Position numbers and translations under genes: made by a program. Below the pieces are notes generated by a model, which was not told the DNA's origin, made no database searches, and saw only the letters and a program-made list of their open reading frames with translations. A stretch of DNA of 64,000 bases from Marchantia polymorpha subsp. ruderalis (taxonomy: Eukaryota > Streptophyta > Marchantiopsida > Marchantiales > Marchantiaceae). This document shows positions 43,681-55,872 of the stretch, piece by piece. Each line of letters begins with the position of its first letter. Within the stretch, counting starts at the first letter, position 1. The stretch lies in NCBI GenBank assembly GCA_037833965.1, contig AP031356.1:23396501-23460500 (forward strand). Direction: 5' to 3'.

Positions 43681-43700
43681 TGGCGCCGCTGCCGAGGACA
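43681..43700 (+). other. E5 primer-binding site with one mismatch
   Basis: TGGCGCCGCTGCCGAGGACA: G to A at one position relative to the other elements. Confidence 0.8.
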
Positions 43701-43744
43701 GTTGCGTCAACACCGGGGTTTTTACGAGCAGCCATGCTCGGTGA

Positions 43745-44513
43745 ATGTCGACTGGAGCTAGTGGGAGCAACCTAAGTGCGAGAGCTGCCCGCAAGTTCCG
43801 AAGAGATTAAGAGAAGGCCGTGGAAGAGACACGGCGTCAAAACAAGAAAACACCAAAAAGATTACCTAAGCCTAGTTCGGCCGACGTCCTTGGGGAAACT
43901 ACCCCCAGTGACTCGGAGCCAAACCTGGTGCTTACAGTTCTACTAGATATTCCTTGCACGGACCCCCCTCGTGATTTAGAACCGACCGCCCGAGAAACGG
44001 CGACAGACACTCCGATGGCGGACGGACAAGCCAATGTGCGGCTACCTCAGCCGATTACTAAGCACTCCTACCCAAAGTATAAAGGGAGTGGGGATGACGA
44101 CGATGCAGATTCCTACATCAAGTTGTTCGAATCAGTGTCCATTGCTAATCGCGAGATCACCGACGAGGACCGACTACGAATCTTTCCAAGTCTTCTACGG
44201 AAGAAGGCACGAAGTTGGTACAATCACGAGAGCATCGATCCGACTGGGTTGACAACATGGGCTCAGCTGAAGGAGAAGTTCCTTCGACGCTTCCGCGAGC
44301 TCGGCTACGACAGTCGGGTATTGACAAAGTTGCGTAACCTGCAACGAGAGAAGAAGGAGAGTCTGCGTGATTACACTGAGAGATTTCTGGACCTCCTTGA
44401 CAGAATACCGAAAACAGGACCAGGGTCCCCTTTCTCGGTACAGCAAGCTGTGGATTGGTACGTGACCGGCTTAACTCGGGAGATGGAGACTTTTTGCCGA
44501 CGTCGTAAGTGCG
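43745..44513 (+). pseudogene. gag: E5 gag fragment, fused to integrase by deletion
   Basis: The ATG at 43745 opens MSTGASGSNLSARAARKF, with a TAA near 43808 in place of a Ser codon. The capsid core then reads on to ETFCRRRKCD. At about 44513 the sequence jumps to the integrase region (AMHTEEAGGHYATRN) in another frame. About 4 kb are missing relative to E2. Confidence 0.9.
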
Positions 44514-45572
44514 ATGCATACTGAGGAGGCGGGTGGACACTATGCCACCCGGAACACAGTCACAAAGATTGTAAATGCGGGGTATTGGTGGCCGACCATG
44601 TTTAAGGATGTTCTCGATTACATCCGCAAATGCGATAGTTGCCAGAGTACGGGGAGACCAACGCCTACAACACGCTGGCCCCTGACTCCCATCATGCCTC
44701 TAGCACCTTTCGAGAAGTGGGGCATTGACTTTGTAGGGCCGATACAACCAGTGACTAGGAACACACGAAGGCGCTACATTCTGGTAGCTACGGACTACGC
44801 CACCAAAATGGTGGAGGCCAAGGCCACCAGAAGGGATGATGCAGCCACAGTGGCAGCCTTCTTGTTCGAGGTGATTATCACGCGCTACGGTTGTCCCTTA
44901 GAGCTAGTCAGCGACCGGGGCACGCATTTTCTGAATCAGATCATCAAAGATCTGACACGGTATTTCCACATCAAGCACCGGAAGACTACTCCATACAATC
45001 GCAAGGCGAATGGATTGAAGGAGAAGTCCAATGGTCTGTTGTGTAAAATACTACTCAAAGTCACGGTAAATCACGCTTACGACTGGGATACGAAGTTAGC
45101 AGCCGCTCTATGGGCTTACCGGACAACTGAGAAAATTACGACCAAACAAACACCATACTTTCTGGTGTATGGTCAGCACCCGATCCTCCCGATCGAGTTC
45201 GAAGTACCCACCCAACGAACGTTGGACTTACAGAGGGTGAGCGCAGAGGAGAGTCAGCTCTACAGATTACAGGAGGTCATGCTGCTGGATGAGAGGAGAC
45301 GAGAAGCCGAGGAGCGCACCAGGAGAATCCAGCTCCGCCAAAAGGAGAGATACGATAAGAAGATCAAACCTGTGCTCCTGCAGAAGGGTGATTTGGCACT
45401 GCTCTACGACAGCAGGCATGCCAGATTTCCAGGCAAACTGCACCTAAGATGGATGGGACCTTACAAGGTTGTCGAAGTCTTCTCGAATGGATCCATCCAA
45501 CTTGCGGACCGGGCCGGCGAATTGTTAGGCACCCGAGTGAATGGGTGGCGGTTGAAGAAATACCACATGTGA
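44514..45572 (+). pseudogene. pol: E5 integrase (intact domain, no RT)
   Basis: An open frame of 352 codons: H2C2 finger, GIDFVGP, SDRGTHF, NGLKEKSN (the E is kept, Thr to Lys next to it), WMGPY module, KKYHM end. It lacks its natural upstream part and is out of frame with the gag remnant, so it is unlikely to be expressed as Pol. The catalytic triad is present. Confidence 0.85.
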
Positions 45573-45591
45573 GTGTTCGCGTGGGCGCTCA

Positions 45592-45609
45592 CAATTGAGG
45601 AGGGGAGCA
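45592..45609 (+). other. E5 polypurine tract
   Basis: CAATTGAGGAGGGGAGCA directly before the LTR start TGTGGTACC at 45610. Confidence 0.9.
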
Positions 45610-48600
45610 TGTGGTACCCCACTTTTGGTAATTTTGAGGAAATTAAAACATTTTTGGAAAACTGTACCACGGCAGCAATGTAAATAGCCTGCGGTGCATC
45701 AAAACAGAGTGAATTCGGAAGATCGCAGAGATTCTCAAGGGACCTCGTAGAATCTAGGAGTTGGGTGCAGCGGTAAGGAAGGGCACCATCCTCCCTGCGA
45801 GCTCTGCAGTTAGGATCCCTACGGCGCAAGGCGTGGCTGTGTCCGCGGCGGTAGAGAAATCCTTCATATTTAGGTCAACGCCCAAACGTCTTGACTTAGT
45901 TAGGGTCTCGTTGGAAAGAACTCGACGCGCTGATTCCAACGAGCCCAAGAACGCCAACAACGGATGAGGACTCCGGGAGTTATGAAGGTTGTAAGATACT
46001 CAGCTCTTCGCCTGTGCACAGGCGGAGAAGTTTTGTCCTATGCGCGGACGAAGGAAGTTCGCCTGCGCACAGGCGAAATAGGGTTTTGATGTAGGCGCGA
46101 AGTTCGCCTACGCACAGGCGTGCGCCTGTGCACAGGCGCTTCGGCGTCGGCGGGAAATCCGCCTTGGGCCCTAGAAATGCACCTTGTGAGGTAGAAATTG
46201 TACGGCGCCTTCTGTGCCAGCGCAACGCCACGGACGAGCAAGGAGCCGCCAGAATAGTAAAATCCGTACGGACCGTACGGACGGGACGGATGGATGCGCC
46301 CTTGGACGGACGGAGTTGCGGCGGCGGAGCGCGACGACGGAGAGACAAGGAACGGACAGTCTGGACGGAGGCGGTTGACCGCGGTCAACGCCTTCCGCGC
46401 CAGCGCATCGACGAGGACGGACTTCGCCTGCGCACAGGCGAGCGCCTGTGCACAGGCGGGTGAAGTTCCGCGCCGGTGGAAAATCCGCCGAGGAGTCCGC
46501 CTGCGCGTAGGCGGGAGTTGAACTTTTGTCCGACATGCGGACACACGCGCCGAGGCAGAGGAGGATTGGCTGAGGAGCGGTACGAACAAGTGTACCGCGC
46601 AAGGCGGAAAATCCGCCTTGCGCGTTCAAGTTCAAATTTGCCAATTCGAGCGTGAGAGTTAAATCGGCGACGGCGGAGCGTGAAGCCGCGTGTGAGAGCG
46701 AAGACCGTTTTAGCGTAGAGCCGGCGCGGCCATCAATTGAGTCATCCTTCACGAGCAAGAGCCGACCATGACCTTCGACCCGGAGGCGAAGAGCGTCCCA
46801 TTCTTAAATTCGCAATTCCATTCTCTAGTGCGAGCTGCGCGCGTCCATCTGCTAGCTGCTAAGCATTGTCGACATCGCCGCGCAGAGGATTTCTTGGTGA
46901 TTGAGGGAGAAGTGAGTGCGCGTGATTTGGAATTGAGGGAGATTAGAGTTTGCCGAGGAAGAAAGGAGCTCGAGCGGAGCGGGAGAAGAGTTAGCGAGCG
47001 GGCGAACTCCAAGAACGCAATGACGAGACTGGGCCGATTGCGGATGCTGCCGCTCCGACTACCACAGAACGGGCTGCGCGCTTTTGAGGAGCGGCTGATA
47101 GCAAGAAAGCTCGATTTCTTGCTATGGGGATGGAACTACATCTGTGTGGACATGGTGCGCGAGTGGCTAGAGCCACAGGGTCCACCTTCGCGCGGATTGC
47201 GTCCGCATGTCGATCGGTGGACAGTCCAAGATTGGGCGGAGGCATTGGGGAGATGTGCTGGCATCCCAGGGCACCTCCTCTTTGATAGTGAGAGCGTCAA
47301 GGTGACCAAGCAGGAAGAGGCGCAATTTGTGGAGCTGTTCAAGAAGGGGAAGTCTACCAAGAATGGGTACAAGACCCGCGATTACAAGGACCGATTCCGC
47401 CGAACTTTGGCTACGGCGCTGCTGCAATTATTGCAGCCACACCGCGCCTGCTACATCACATTGTGGCAGGTCTCTTTTGTGGAGTGCATCATCGAGGGAA
47501 CTCCAATTCACTGGGCGAGCATCCTGCACAGGGTAATGCGACAGCACGCTTTTGAGGAGAAGGGGGGAACTCTAAATCATCTCTCTCCTTTCCTCATCAA
47601 TTTTTATCAACAGCGAAATTGTTTGACAGCGGCGGAGCTTGCTCGTTTTCCGCTGTTGTCCGTCGACCATCCCGGGAGGTATGTGCGGGAGAATGAGGTC
47701 GACACTGATGCAGAGGAGTCGCCGACTTCTACTCCGTCAAGGCGGAGGGACGAAGGGAGAAATACTCCTGCAGCAAGAGTGCCGCGGAAGCGGCGATGGA
47801 GAGAGGAGTCTGAAGAGGAGCAGCATCAAGAACCCACGGCTCCCATTCGACCGCGGCCGTTGTACGAATCATACAACCGGCCGAAGCAGAAGGCGCGAAG
47901 GCTTGTGTTACAAGCTAGCAGCGCGGACACGGCGACGATTGCCACAGAGAAAGGAAGTGCGTCGCCAGAGAAGAACGAGGGAGCGCGGACGTCTGCAGGA
48001 GCAACGGACCACGCTGCACCCTCGACGGACGAGAGGCCGCCTACGGGCCAAGGGCCTCCGGAGTTACCACGTGCGTTGCGGACAGGTGTTTCGTGCGATG
48101 CGGATAGGCGAGCTTCGACGGACGGGCGAGCCTCGATGGATCGGCGACGACAAGCGGACGTGGACCTACGCCTACGCGTAGGAAGAAGCAGTCCGCCTGT
48201 GCACAAGCGCTCGCCTGTGCACAGGTCGCTTCCACACGTTCCGCTTGTGCACAGGCAGGAATCACCCCCGTTCCAACGTAGGAAGGGGAAGGAGCCGGCG
48301 GAAGATCCGCCTACGGGACAAAGGCCTTCGGGGCCAGACCCTCCGGCGCACAACGCGCCGCGATTTGCGCCTTCGGCGCCAGGGCCTTCGGGCCGAGGAG
48401 ATGCGAGCAGGGAGCGTGCGGAGGCCGCACCATCGGCGGGTAATCCGCCGGTAGAAGCGCCTTCGGCGGTAGGGCCTCAGGGCCAAGGGACATCGGGCGA
48501 GCGGCCCCCGGCTATGTCGCCTTTGGCGATGGACGTCCGGGGCGCTGCGCCTGCGGCGGACAAGGCGCCGGCATTTGCGCCTGCGCACAAGCCAGGCACA

Positions 48601-49254
48601 GCCCCCACGCAGGACCGATCAAGGGAGAAGCACCTGACGGAGGAGCGGATTGACTGTCCGCGGGACGAAATTTTGGTGCGCGATGCGCAATCAAACCCCG
48701 CGCAGACACCCTCCCCTCTATCGCCTTCGGCGGCTGACGTCGGCGGCAGAGAGGATACGGTAGAAGACCAACAAGGGGGCGACGGGGATGTAGCACTGCC
48801 ACATTCGCCCACCGCCTTAGACATTTTGGCGAAGAGCAACGAGGCTGCAGCGGTGCCTTCGCAGGCAGCACACGACGACGACGTGCAGCCCCACTCGGGA
48901 CAGTCGCCAACGCAATCAATGGCGACTGAAATCCTCAACTCGGATGATGACAACGGAGGCTCCACCGAAGCAATGTCGGGAGCAGGGGATACCGAGGAGG
49001 ATGAGGAGGAAATTGTTGGAGCGCCGGCGGCGGCGCTCTCTGAGCAGGTGATTCCGTTGCTGAAGTACTTGGATCGCAAATTCAATAAATACGCCGATCC
49101 ACTTCAGCCGGGATCTTACATCGAATTAGTGCGCAGGCGGACTCGCACTAAAGTCCACACTAGCAAGCTACTAGCTAGGGTGGACCAGGAGTTGAGGGAA
49201 TTGAAGGAGAGGCATGCCTGTTTATGGGGGCAGTACAACCTTGAGAGGAAATCG
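45610..49254 (+). repeat. E5 3' LTR, cut by E6
   Basis: It starts TGTGGTACCCC. 45610-46767 is palindrome-rich U3 with no gene seen; the U3 frame follows. The expected target duplication of E6 is AATCG (49250-49254). Confidence 0.9.
46768..49254 (+). CDS. U3-encoded protein, E5 copy, 829 open codons, truncated by E6
   Basis: ATG at 46768 (MTFDPEAKSVPFLNSQF). The frame is completely open until E6 cuts it in the coiled-coil region (KERHACLWGQYNLERKS). It is an independent family A copy that differs from the E2 protein by many substitutions and in-frame length changes in the Pro/Ala region, while the N-terminal domain (WGWNYICVDMVREWL, RDYKDRFRRTL, HAFEEKGGTLNHLSPFLI) is nearly unchanged. That pattern suggests past selection on the protein. 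Confidence 0.85.
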
Positions 49255-52200
49255 TGTAATAACCCACTAAAGGCTAAAACTGCAATATAGTGGTAGAAAG
49301 GTCGAACCCACAGGGACAGAGGAACACACAGGGTACAAAGTGTCACGTTTAACAGACTATTGAGGAGTTTGAATTCTCAGGCGACTATCACTCCCAGAAA
49401 TACTGCAAGTGTCCACTCGGAGCGCACTCGGAGGTCGCACAGTGCAGCGTAACACACACACACACACACACACACCTGAAACTACAGAAACACAACCCAG
49501 AGATCCAATAGGACCTCTACTCAAGATTTCAGGGGGAAAGCCTCTCCAGAGTACACTCAGCGAAGCTGCGGGTTGTGACTCCCAACTCCGGCTTTTACAA
49601 CACTTCGGCTAGCTTGCTGCTAGCGTAGGAAACCCGGTTTGGACTGCCTACTTCGGATCGAAGTCACTCATACGCGGTGAACAACACTCTCAACTCACAA
49701 AACGCGCAGAGAACACAGGTCCGCACTGAAGAACTCACTGAGAAACATTCCAGTAACACAACAACAGTCTATTGAAGAGTTTGAATTCTCAGGCACTTGT
49801 CATTCCCAGAAATACTACAGGGGTTACCCCAAAGGCACCTGCTGCAGCGTAACCTGAATTTACCACCAAGGCTTACACGAAGTAACAAAACTTCACTTTG
49901 GCATTCAGGGGAAAAATCCCAAAGGAGTACAATTAGAAAGAAACACTCGACGGTGTAGGGGCGAAACTGTTCAAGTATCTAACTAGTCACTGGCTCTTAG
50001 CATCGGCAGTCACCCGCAGCTGCAGATCCGAACTACTCAAGTCTCTAACCAATGTGCTAGCTCTGAACATTCGGCCGAAGGCCTTCAGCTACAAAATGCG
50101 GAACGCTAAGTTGCAGCTCCTCTTGAGTGGTGACAGAACTTAAGGACACAAACACGCAAAGGAAATGGATTCCTAATATGTACTTCTGAGTTTGGGAAAG
50201 AACCCCAGGCAAAACGCCTGGAACTATTTTATACCTTCTAAGTCCTAACTAGCACTACACTGTACTACGGTACACGCCTGCACGGAACCACGCTACACTA
50301 CACTCCGCGGAACCTGTGCTACGTCTCCTGCGCGACGGACTGCCGCGCACTAACTCCCTACCCTGCCAGTCTTCCGCTCGACTGCGCAGTCCCAGCCGCT
50401 GCAACGCCGCGGACACCTCCACTTCGAGGGCGGACATGGTATCCCGCGCCTTCGACAGAAAAGCTTCGAGCTTCTTTGCTACCTTCCGCCGACTCCTGCT
50501 GTCGCCTGACAACAACCCGGCTGCGCGAAGTTCAAACTCACGCAGTGTGAGTTTCTCCTGTGCCGCCACTTCCCAGTGGGCGTAGCCCTTGAGACAGTGG
50601 GCGACCCGCCTCGCCGTCTCCTCCTTCGTGCGATCTGCCTCTCGCCTGCGATCCTCTTCAATTACCACTAATTGCGATTCGGCCTCAGCACGCTGCGCTC
50701 TCAATTCGCCACACTCTGACTGTAGCCTGCGGATTAAATCCTCATCCGCCTGTCGTTCGAGCTGACACTGCTCTAACAACCGCGTCTGTCGCACGAGCTC
50801 CTTTGACAAAATCTGATTCTGAGTCTGCTCAGAAATTAGTGCTTCCGTGACCTTCACCTGCTCCTTGGTGAGCTCTTCCAGTTTCCCATCCCTCACCTTT
50901 ACGGAGTACTTGTAGAATTTCTGATTGAGTTTATACTGACCCCACAAGCATTAATGCTTCTCCTTCAATTCCCTCAACTCCTGGTCCACTCTAGCTAGTA
51001 GCTTGCTGGTGTGGACTTTAGTGCGAGTCCGCCTGCGCACTAATTCGATGTAAGATCCCGGCTGAAGTGGGTCGGCGTATTTATCGATTTTGCGATCCAA
51101 GCACCTCAGCAACGGAATCACCTGCTTAGAGAGCGCCGCCGCCAACGCTCCAACAATTTCCTCCTCCTCCTCCTCGGTATCCCCTGCTCCCGACATTTCT
51201 TCGGTGGAGCCTCCGTCGTCATCATCCGAGTAGAGAATTTCAGTCGCCATTGATTGCGTCGGCGACTGACCCGAGTGGGGCTGCACGTCGTCGACGTGTT
51301 CTGCCTGCGAAGGCACTGCTGCAGCCTCGCTGCTCTTCGCCAAAATGTCTAAGGCGGTAGGCGAATGTGCCCGTGCTACATCCCCATCGCCCGCTTGTGG
51401 GTCTTCTACCGTATCCGTTCTGCCGCCGACGTCCGCCGCCGAAGGCGATCGAGCGGAGGGTGGCTGCGCGGGTTTTGATTGCGCATCGCGCACCAAAATT
51501 TCATCCCGCGGACAGTCAATCCGCTCCTCTGTCAGTTGCTTCTCCCGCGATCGGTCCGCGGGGGCTGTGCTTGGCCTGTGAGCAGGCGTAAATGCCGGCG
51601 CCTTGTCCGCCGCAGGCATAGCGCCGCGGACGTCCATCGCCAAAGGCGACATGGCCGGGGGTCGCTCGCCCGATGTCCCTTGGCCCTAAGGCCCTACCGC
51701 CGAAGGCGCATCTACCGGCGGATTACCCGCCGATGGTGCGGCCTCCGCACGCTCTCTGCTCGTATCTCCTCGGCTCGAAGGCCCTGGCGCCGAAGGCGCA
51801 AATCGCGGCGCGTCGTGCGCCGGGGGGTCTGGCCCCGAAGGCCGGTGTCTCGTAGGCGGATCCTCCGCCGGCTCCTTCCCCTTCCTACGTTGGAATGGGG
51901 GTGATTCCTGCCTGTGCACAGGCGGCACGTGTGGTGGTGACCTGCGCACAGGCGGACTGCTTCTTCCCATGCGTAGGCGTAGGTCTACGTCCGCTTGTGG
52001 TCGTCTGTCCGCGGAGGCTCGTCCGTCCGCGGAGGCTCGCCTGTGCGCAAACGGAACACCTGTCCGCAACGCACGTGGTAACTCCGGAGGCCCTTGGCCC
52101 GTAGGCGGCCTCTCGTCCGTCGAGGCTGCAGCGTGGTCCGTTGCTCCTGCGGACGTCCGCGCTTCCTCGTTCTTCTCTGGCGACGCACTTCCTTTCTCCG

Positions 52201-52811
52201 TCGCAATCGTCGCCGTGTCCGCGCTGTTGGCTGGTAACACCAGCCTGCGCGCCTTCTGCTTCGGCCGGCTGTATGACTCGTACAACGGCCGCGGTCAAAT
52301 GGGAGCAGAGGGTTCTTGATGCTGCTCCTCTTCGGACTCCTCTCTCCATCGCCGCTTCCGCGGCGCTCGTGCTGCAGGAGTGTTCCTCCCTTCGTCACTC
52401 CGCCTTGACGGAGTAGAAGTCGGTGACTCCTCTGCATCAATGTCGACCTCATTCTCCCGCACATACTTCCCGGGATGGTCGACGGACAACGGCGGAAAAA
52501 GCGCAAGCTCCGACGCTGTCAAACAATTCCGCTGTCGATAAAAATTGATGAGGAAAGGAGAGAGATGGTTTAGAGTTCCCTTCTTCTCCTCAAAAGCGTG
52601 CTGTCGCATCACCCTGTGCAAGATGCTCGCCTAGTGAATTTGAGTTCCCTCGATGACGCACTCCACACAAAAGACCTGCCACAATGTGATGTAGCAGGCG
52701 CGGTGTGGCTGTAGTAATTGCAGCAGCGCCGCGGCCAAAGTCCGGCGGAATCAATCCTTGTAATCGCGGGTCTTGTACCCATTCTTGGTAGACCTCCCGT
52801 TCTTGAACAGC
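49255..52811 (-). mobile_element. E6: family A LTR (3' part), cut by E7
   Basis: It begins at the LTR terminus (TGTAATAACCC on the plus strand). R-U5 spans 49255 to about 50200, stem-loop 50205-50221, TATA 50227-50233, then the U3 frame up to 52811. The rest of E6 is beyond E7. Whether E6 is a solo LTR or a 3' LTR cannot be decided here. The expected E7 duplication is ACAGC (52807-52811). Confidence 0.85.
50255..52811 (-). pseudogene. U3-encoded protein, E6 copy, multiple nonsense codons
   Basis: From ELFKN (52811) to the C-terminus. Stops lie near 52634 (TAG for Trp), 52292 (TGA for CGA), 51686 (TAG for CAG) and 50951 (TAA for GAA). The normal stop is changed, extending the end by five codons. 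It is otherwise collinear with E2. Confidence 0.85.
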
Positions 52812-55800
52812 TGTAATAACCCACCAAAGGCTAAAACTGCAGTATGGTGGTAAAAAGATCGAACCCACAGGGACAGAGGCAACACACAGAGTAAAAAGTG
52901 TCACGTTTAACAAACTTTTGTAGAGTTTGAATTCTCAGGCAACTATCACTCCCAGAAATACTGCAGTGCTCGACTCGGAGGCTCGACTCGGAGGAGGATC
53001 TCGACTCGGAGGATGCTCGGAGGATGCACAGTACAGCGTAGTCACTCAACACACACACACACACACACACACCTGAAACTGGCAAAAGCACAACTCGGAG
53101 GTCGGTCAGGACCTCCGCTTCGGATTTCAGGGGGAAAGTGACTCAAAAGTTCACTCAGAGGTTCTGCAGGTAGTGACTCCCACTCCGGCTTTTACTGCCC
53201 TTCCACCAGGAACTAGCGTAGGGAACCCGGACTGGACTTCCCACTTCGGAACGAAGCCCCTTCATACGCCGTGGACGTCACCCTCGACTCACACCAACCG
53301 CAGGGGGGTACAGGCCCGACTGAGAACTTAACTGAGACACAATCCAGTAACACACACACACAACCTGAATTGCAAACCAAGGCTTACACGAAGTAATAAA
53401 ACTTCACTTTGGCATTCAGGGGAAACTTTCCGTAGGAGTACAATCAGGATATGTCACTCGAAGGAGTAAGGGGGAACTGTTCAAGTCTCTAACTCGCAGC
53501 CGGCTCTGAGCATCAGAAATCACCCGCAGGTGCAGATCCGCACTACTCAAGTCTCTAACCGGGTGCTAGCTCTGAACATTCAGCCGAAGGCCTTCAACTA
53601 CAACATACGGTAACTTCGCTATGCTGCAGCTTCTCTACGTGGTGCCAGGACCAAAATGCACAAACACGCCAAGAAAGTGAGTTCCTGATCTGCACTTCCG
53701 AAACTGGAAGAGTCCCAAGGCAAAACGCCTTGATCTACTTTATACCCTCAAAGGTCCTAACTAACACTACGCTATCCTATCTACTACTCGCAACACTTGC
53801 ACGAAACCAAACTATGCTACTGCACTCTGCAGATCCGGTGCTGCGCCTCCTGCGCGCCGGACTGCCTCGCTCTCTATCTCTACCTTGCCAATCTTCCGAC
53901 CGGCTGCGCAACCCCAGACGTCGGAGGGCTGCAGTCACTTCCGACTCCAAGTGCGCCATAGTGTCGCGCGCACCCGACAAGAAGGATTCTAATTTCCTTG
54001 CTACTCGCCGCCGACTCCGACTGTCACCCTCCGTCAATGCCGCCGCCCGAAGCTCAAACTCCCTGAGTGTGATCTTCTCTTGAGCTGCCACCTCCCAATG
54101 GGCGTATCCTTTTAGACAGTGAGTCACCTGCGTCGCCAACTCTTCTCGCGCCCGGCAGCTGCCTTCCACCTCTGCTAGCTGCATTTCCGCATCCGCGCAC
54201 TGCGCCCTCAAATCCGCGCACTCGGATTGCAAGTTGCGCGACAACTCCTCATCCTCCTTGCGTGTACTTTGACTTTCTTCTAAGGCGCGCTTCTGGCGCG
54301 CAAGCTCTTCTGCTAAGATGCGGTTTTGTCTCCGCTCTTCCTGCAATTCCGACTCGATCTTTGCCTGTATTAGCTCGGCATCCGCCAGGTTTTTCGTCGC
54401 CGCATCCTCCCTCTGCTGTTGCAAGGTTTGGTATAGCTTCTGTGTGACCGCTAGGTGTTGTCGGAGGGTAGTGTTCCTATCCTGCAATATTTGGCACCTA
54501 GAGGCCCAAGTGGCCACCTTGCTCCTTGTCCTGCGCGTCGGCCGCTCAAGCACTCACTGCTGTCACTCTCTCTTCTCTCACGCTCAAGTTCGCTACTCGC
54601 AATTCTCTCCAAGGTCTGTCAAGATCCTTGCGCAACTCGCCTCCGCACTCTCCCCTCTCACTGAAGGTCTCTCCGCCCTTGCGCGAATTCTTGGAAGCTA
54701 GAAATCGCAAAATCAAGAATGAGAGAATGAGACTGGAGAGCAGTCTTTTCTTCTCCGAATTCAAGATCGTCCAACGTTCTTACTGGTTACAATTTACGCA
54801 GCCAGCTATACGGCCTAACGGTTTGCCCTTGCATGCTCGAATTCACGTCTCCGCACTGCGCGCATTCACATGCGTGAATGTCGAATTCTCCCGCCGCCAC
54901 CGTCTTCCGGACTCGAGTTCGCCGCAGTGTATACGTCGGCTATGTTGTCCTTTCCTAACCCGTCCATCACCGGAGGTGTGTCGCCGCTGGCGTGTTCCTT
55001 ATCCGTCGGCGCCTTGCTAGAGGCGCACATCCAGTCGGCGCGAATTACGTCGGCTTGTTTTCGTACCGCTTGTTTTGTCCGTTCTGCCTCGTCCATTGCT
55101 GACGGCGCATATCCCGCCGGCGCAAATCATGCTATCGCATCCGCCTATCAGCGCCACGTCGGAGGCGTACGTCCGGCCGGCGCTTTTCTTCCGTTGCGCA
55201 GCCGCCAAAGGCGCTTCCGACTCTAAGTTGATTTCCTCCCATGAGCGCGTGATTCCGCCGAAGGCGCATCGCCGAAGGCGTACAAGAGTCCTTTCCGACT
55301 GTGAACCCTAGCGCGAACGGCGCATGTCCGGCTACGAGTTTTCCGACGCTCATAACTTCTTTGTCCCTGATCCATCTCCGACGCTCTTGGGCTCGTTAGG
55401 ACGAGCGTCCCGAGCTCTTTCTAATGCGACTTCAACCAACTGGGACTACCGTGTATTCCGATCGTTATGAAGGTTTCCCTTTCCGCGCTAGCGGCGCATC
55501 GCCGAAGGCGCACTCATGGTCGGAAGCCTTCAGAGGTCCGTGCCGTTCTTCTGACGTCTTTAGCAAAATCTCCTCCGGAGGTGTCTGCGCCGGAAGCGTA
55601 GCTTCCTTAAACGCTGGAAGCGCGTGAGTAGAGACACCTCAGAAAAGGAGCTTTTGCCGAAGGCGCCGAAGACATTTGGCGCTGGTACATCCGACTTCGC
55701 GATTCTTCGTGACCTCGTGACGCCTCCTCAATCCACTCTATTTAACGTACCCTTTTCTAACTACAGACACTGCTTCGGTACTAGTTTTCTAAAATTGTTT

Positions 55801-55835
55801 AAATTCTGCAAAAAAACAAAAAGTGTGTTACCACA
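52812..55835 (-). repeat. E7 3' LTR (3.0 kb, internally deleted)
   Basis: Minus strand TGTGGTAAC to TTATTACA. TATA is at 53738-53744 and the stem-loop at 53716-53732. A junction near 54539 joins CTTGTCCTGCG to sequence that in E3 lies about 1.9 kb away (28590 versus 30477). The part from 54765 to 55835 is U3 with GCCGAAGGCG-type hairpins and no gene I can support. Confidence 0.85.
53777..54764 (-). pseudogene. Family B U3-encoded protein, E7 3' LTR copy with internal deletion
   Basis: The C-terminal coiled-coil part (53777 to about 54538) is open and ends WFRASVASSR. The N-terminal basic stretch (about 54546-54764) matches E3 28375-28590. Everything between, including the conserved globular domain, is deleted. 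Confidence 0.85.
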
Positions 55836-55853
55836 TGCCCCCCTCCTCAATTG
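55836..55853 (-). other. E7 polypurine tract
   Basis: Minus-strand CAATTGAGGAGGGGGGCA against the LTR start TGTGG. Same as family A. Confidence 0.9.
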
Positions 55854-55872
55854 TGAGCGCCCACGCGAACAT

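Larger units (their letters stand above)
43450..49254 (+). mobile_element. E5: deleted family A element inserted in E4's LTR
   Basis: It begins with a minus-oriented LTR end (TGTAATAACCC), then a short TATA-region piece, then a plus-oriented LTR end, PBS, gag N-terminus fused to integrase, polypurine tract, and a plus-oriented 3' LTR interrupted at 49254 by E6. The middle of gag, protease, RT and RNase H are deleted. The expected duplication is CCTTG; the right copy is outside the window. Confidence 0.8.

Noticed and set aside
43445..52811. Preference of new elements for inserting into LTRs or the U3 gene
   Set aside because: E5, E6 and E7 all sit in a U3 frame, with E5 and E7 only about 46 bp apart in homologous coordinates. 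But LTRs make up about two thirds of each element, so a few such events are not surprising.
54765..55835. Host gene fragments in the U3 distal part of E7
   Set aside because: Frames here are short and hairpin-rich and lie between the U3 frame and the LTR start. Nothing resembles a host protein.
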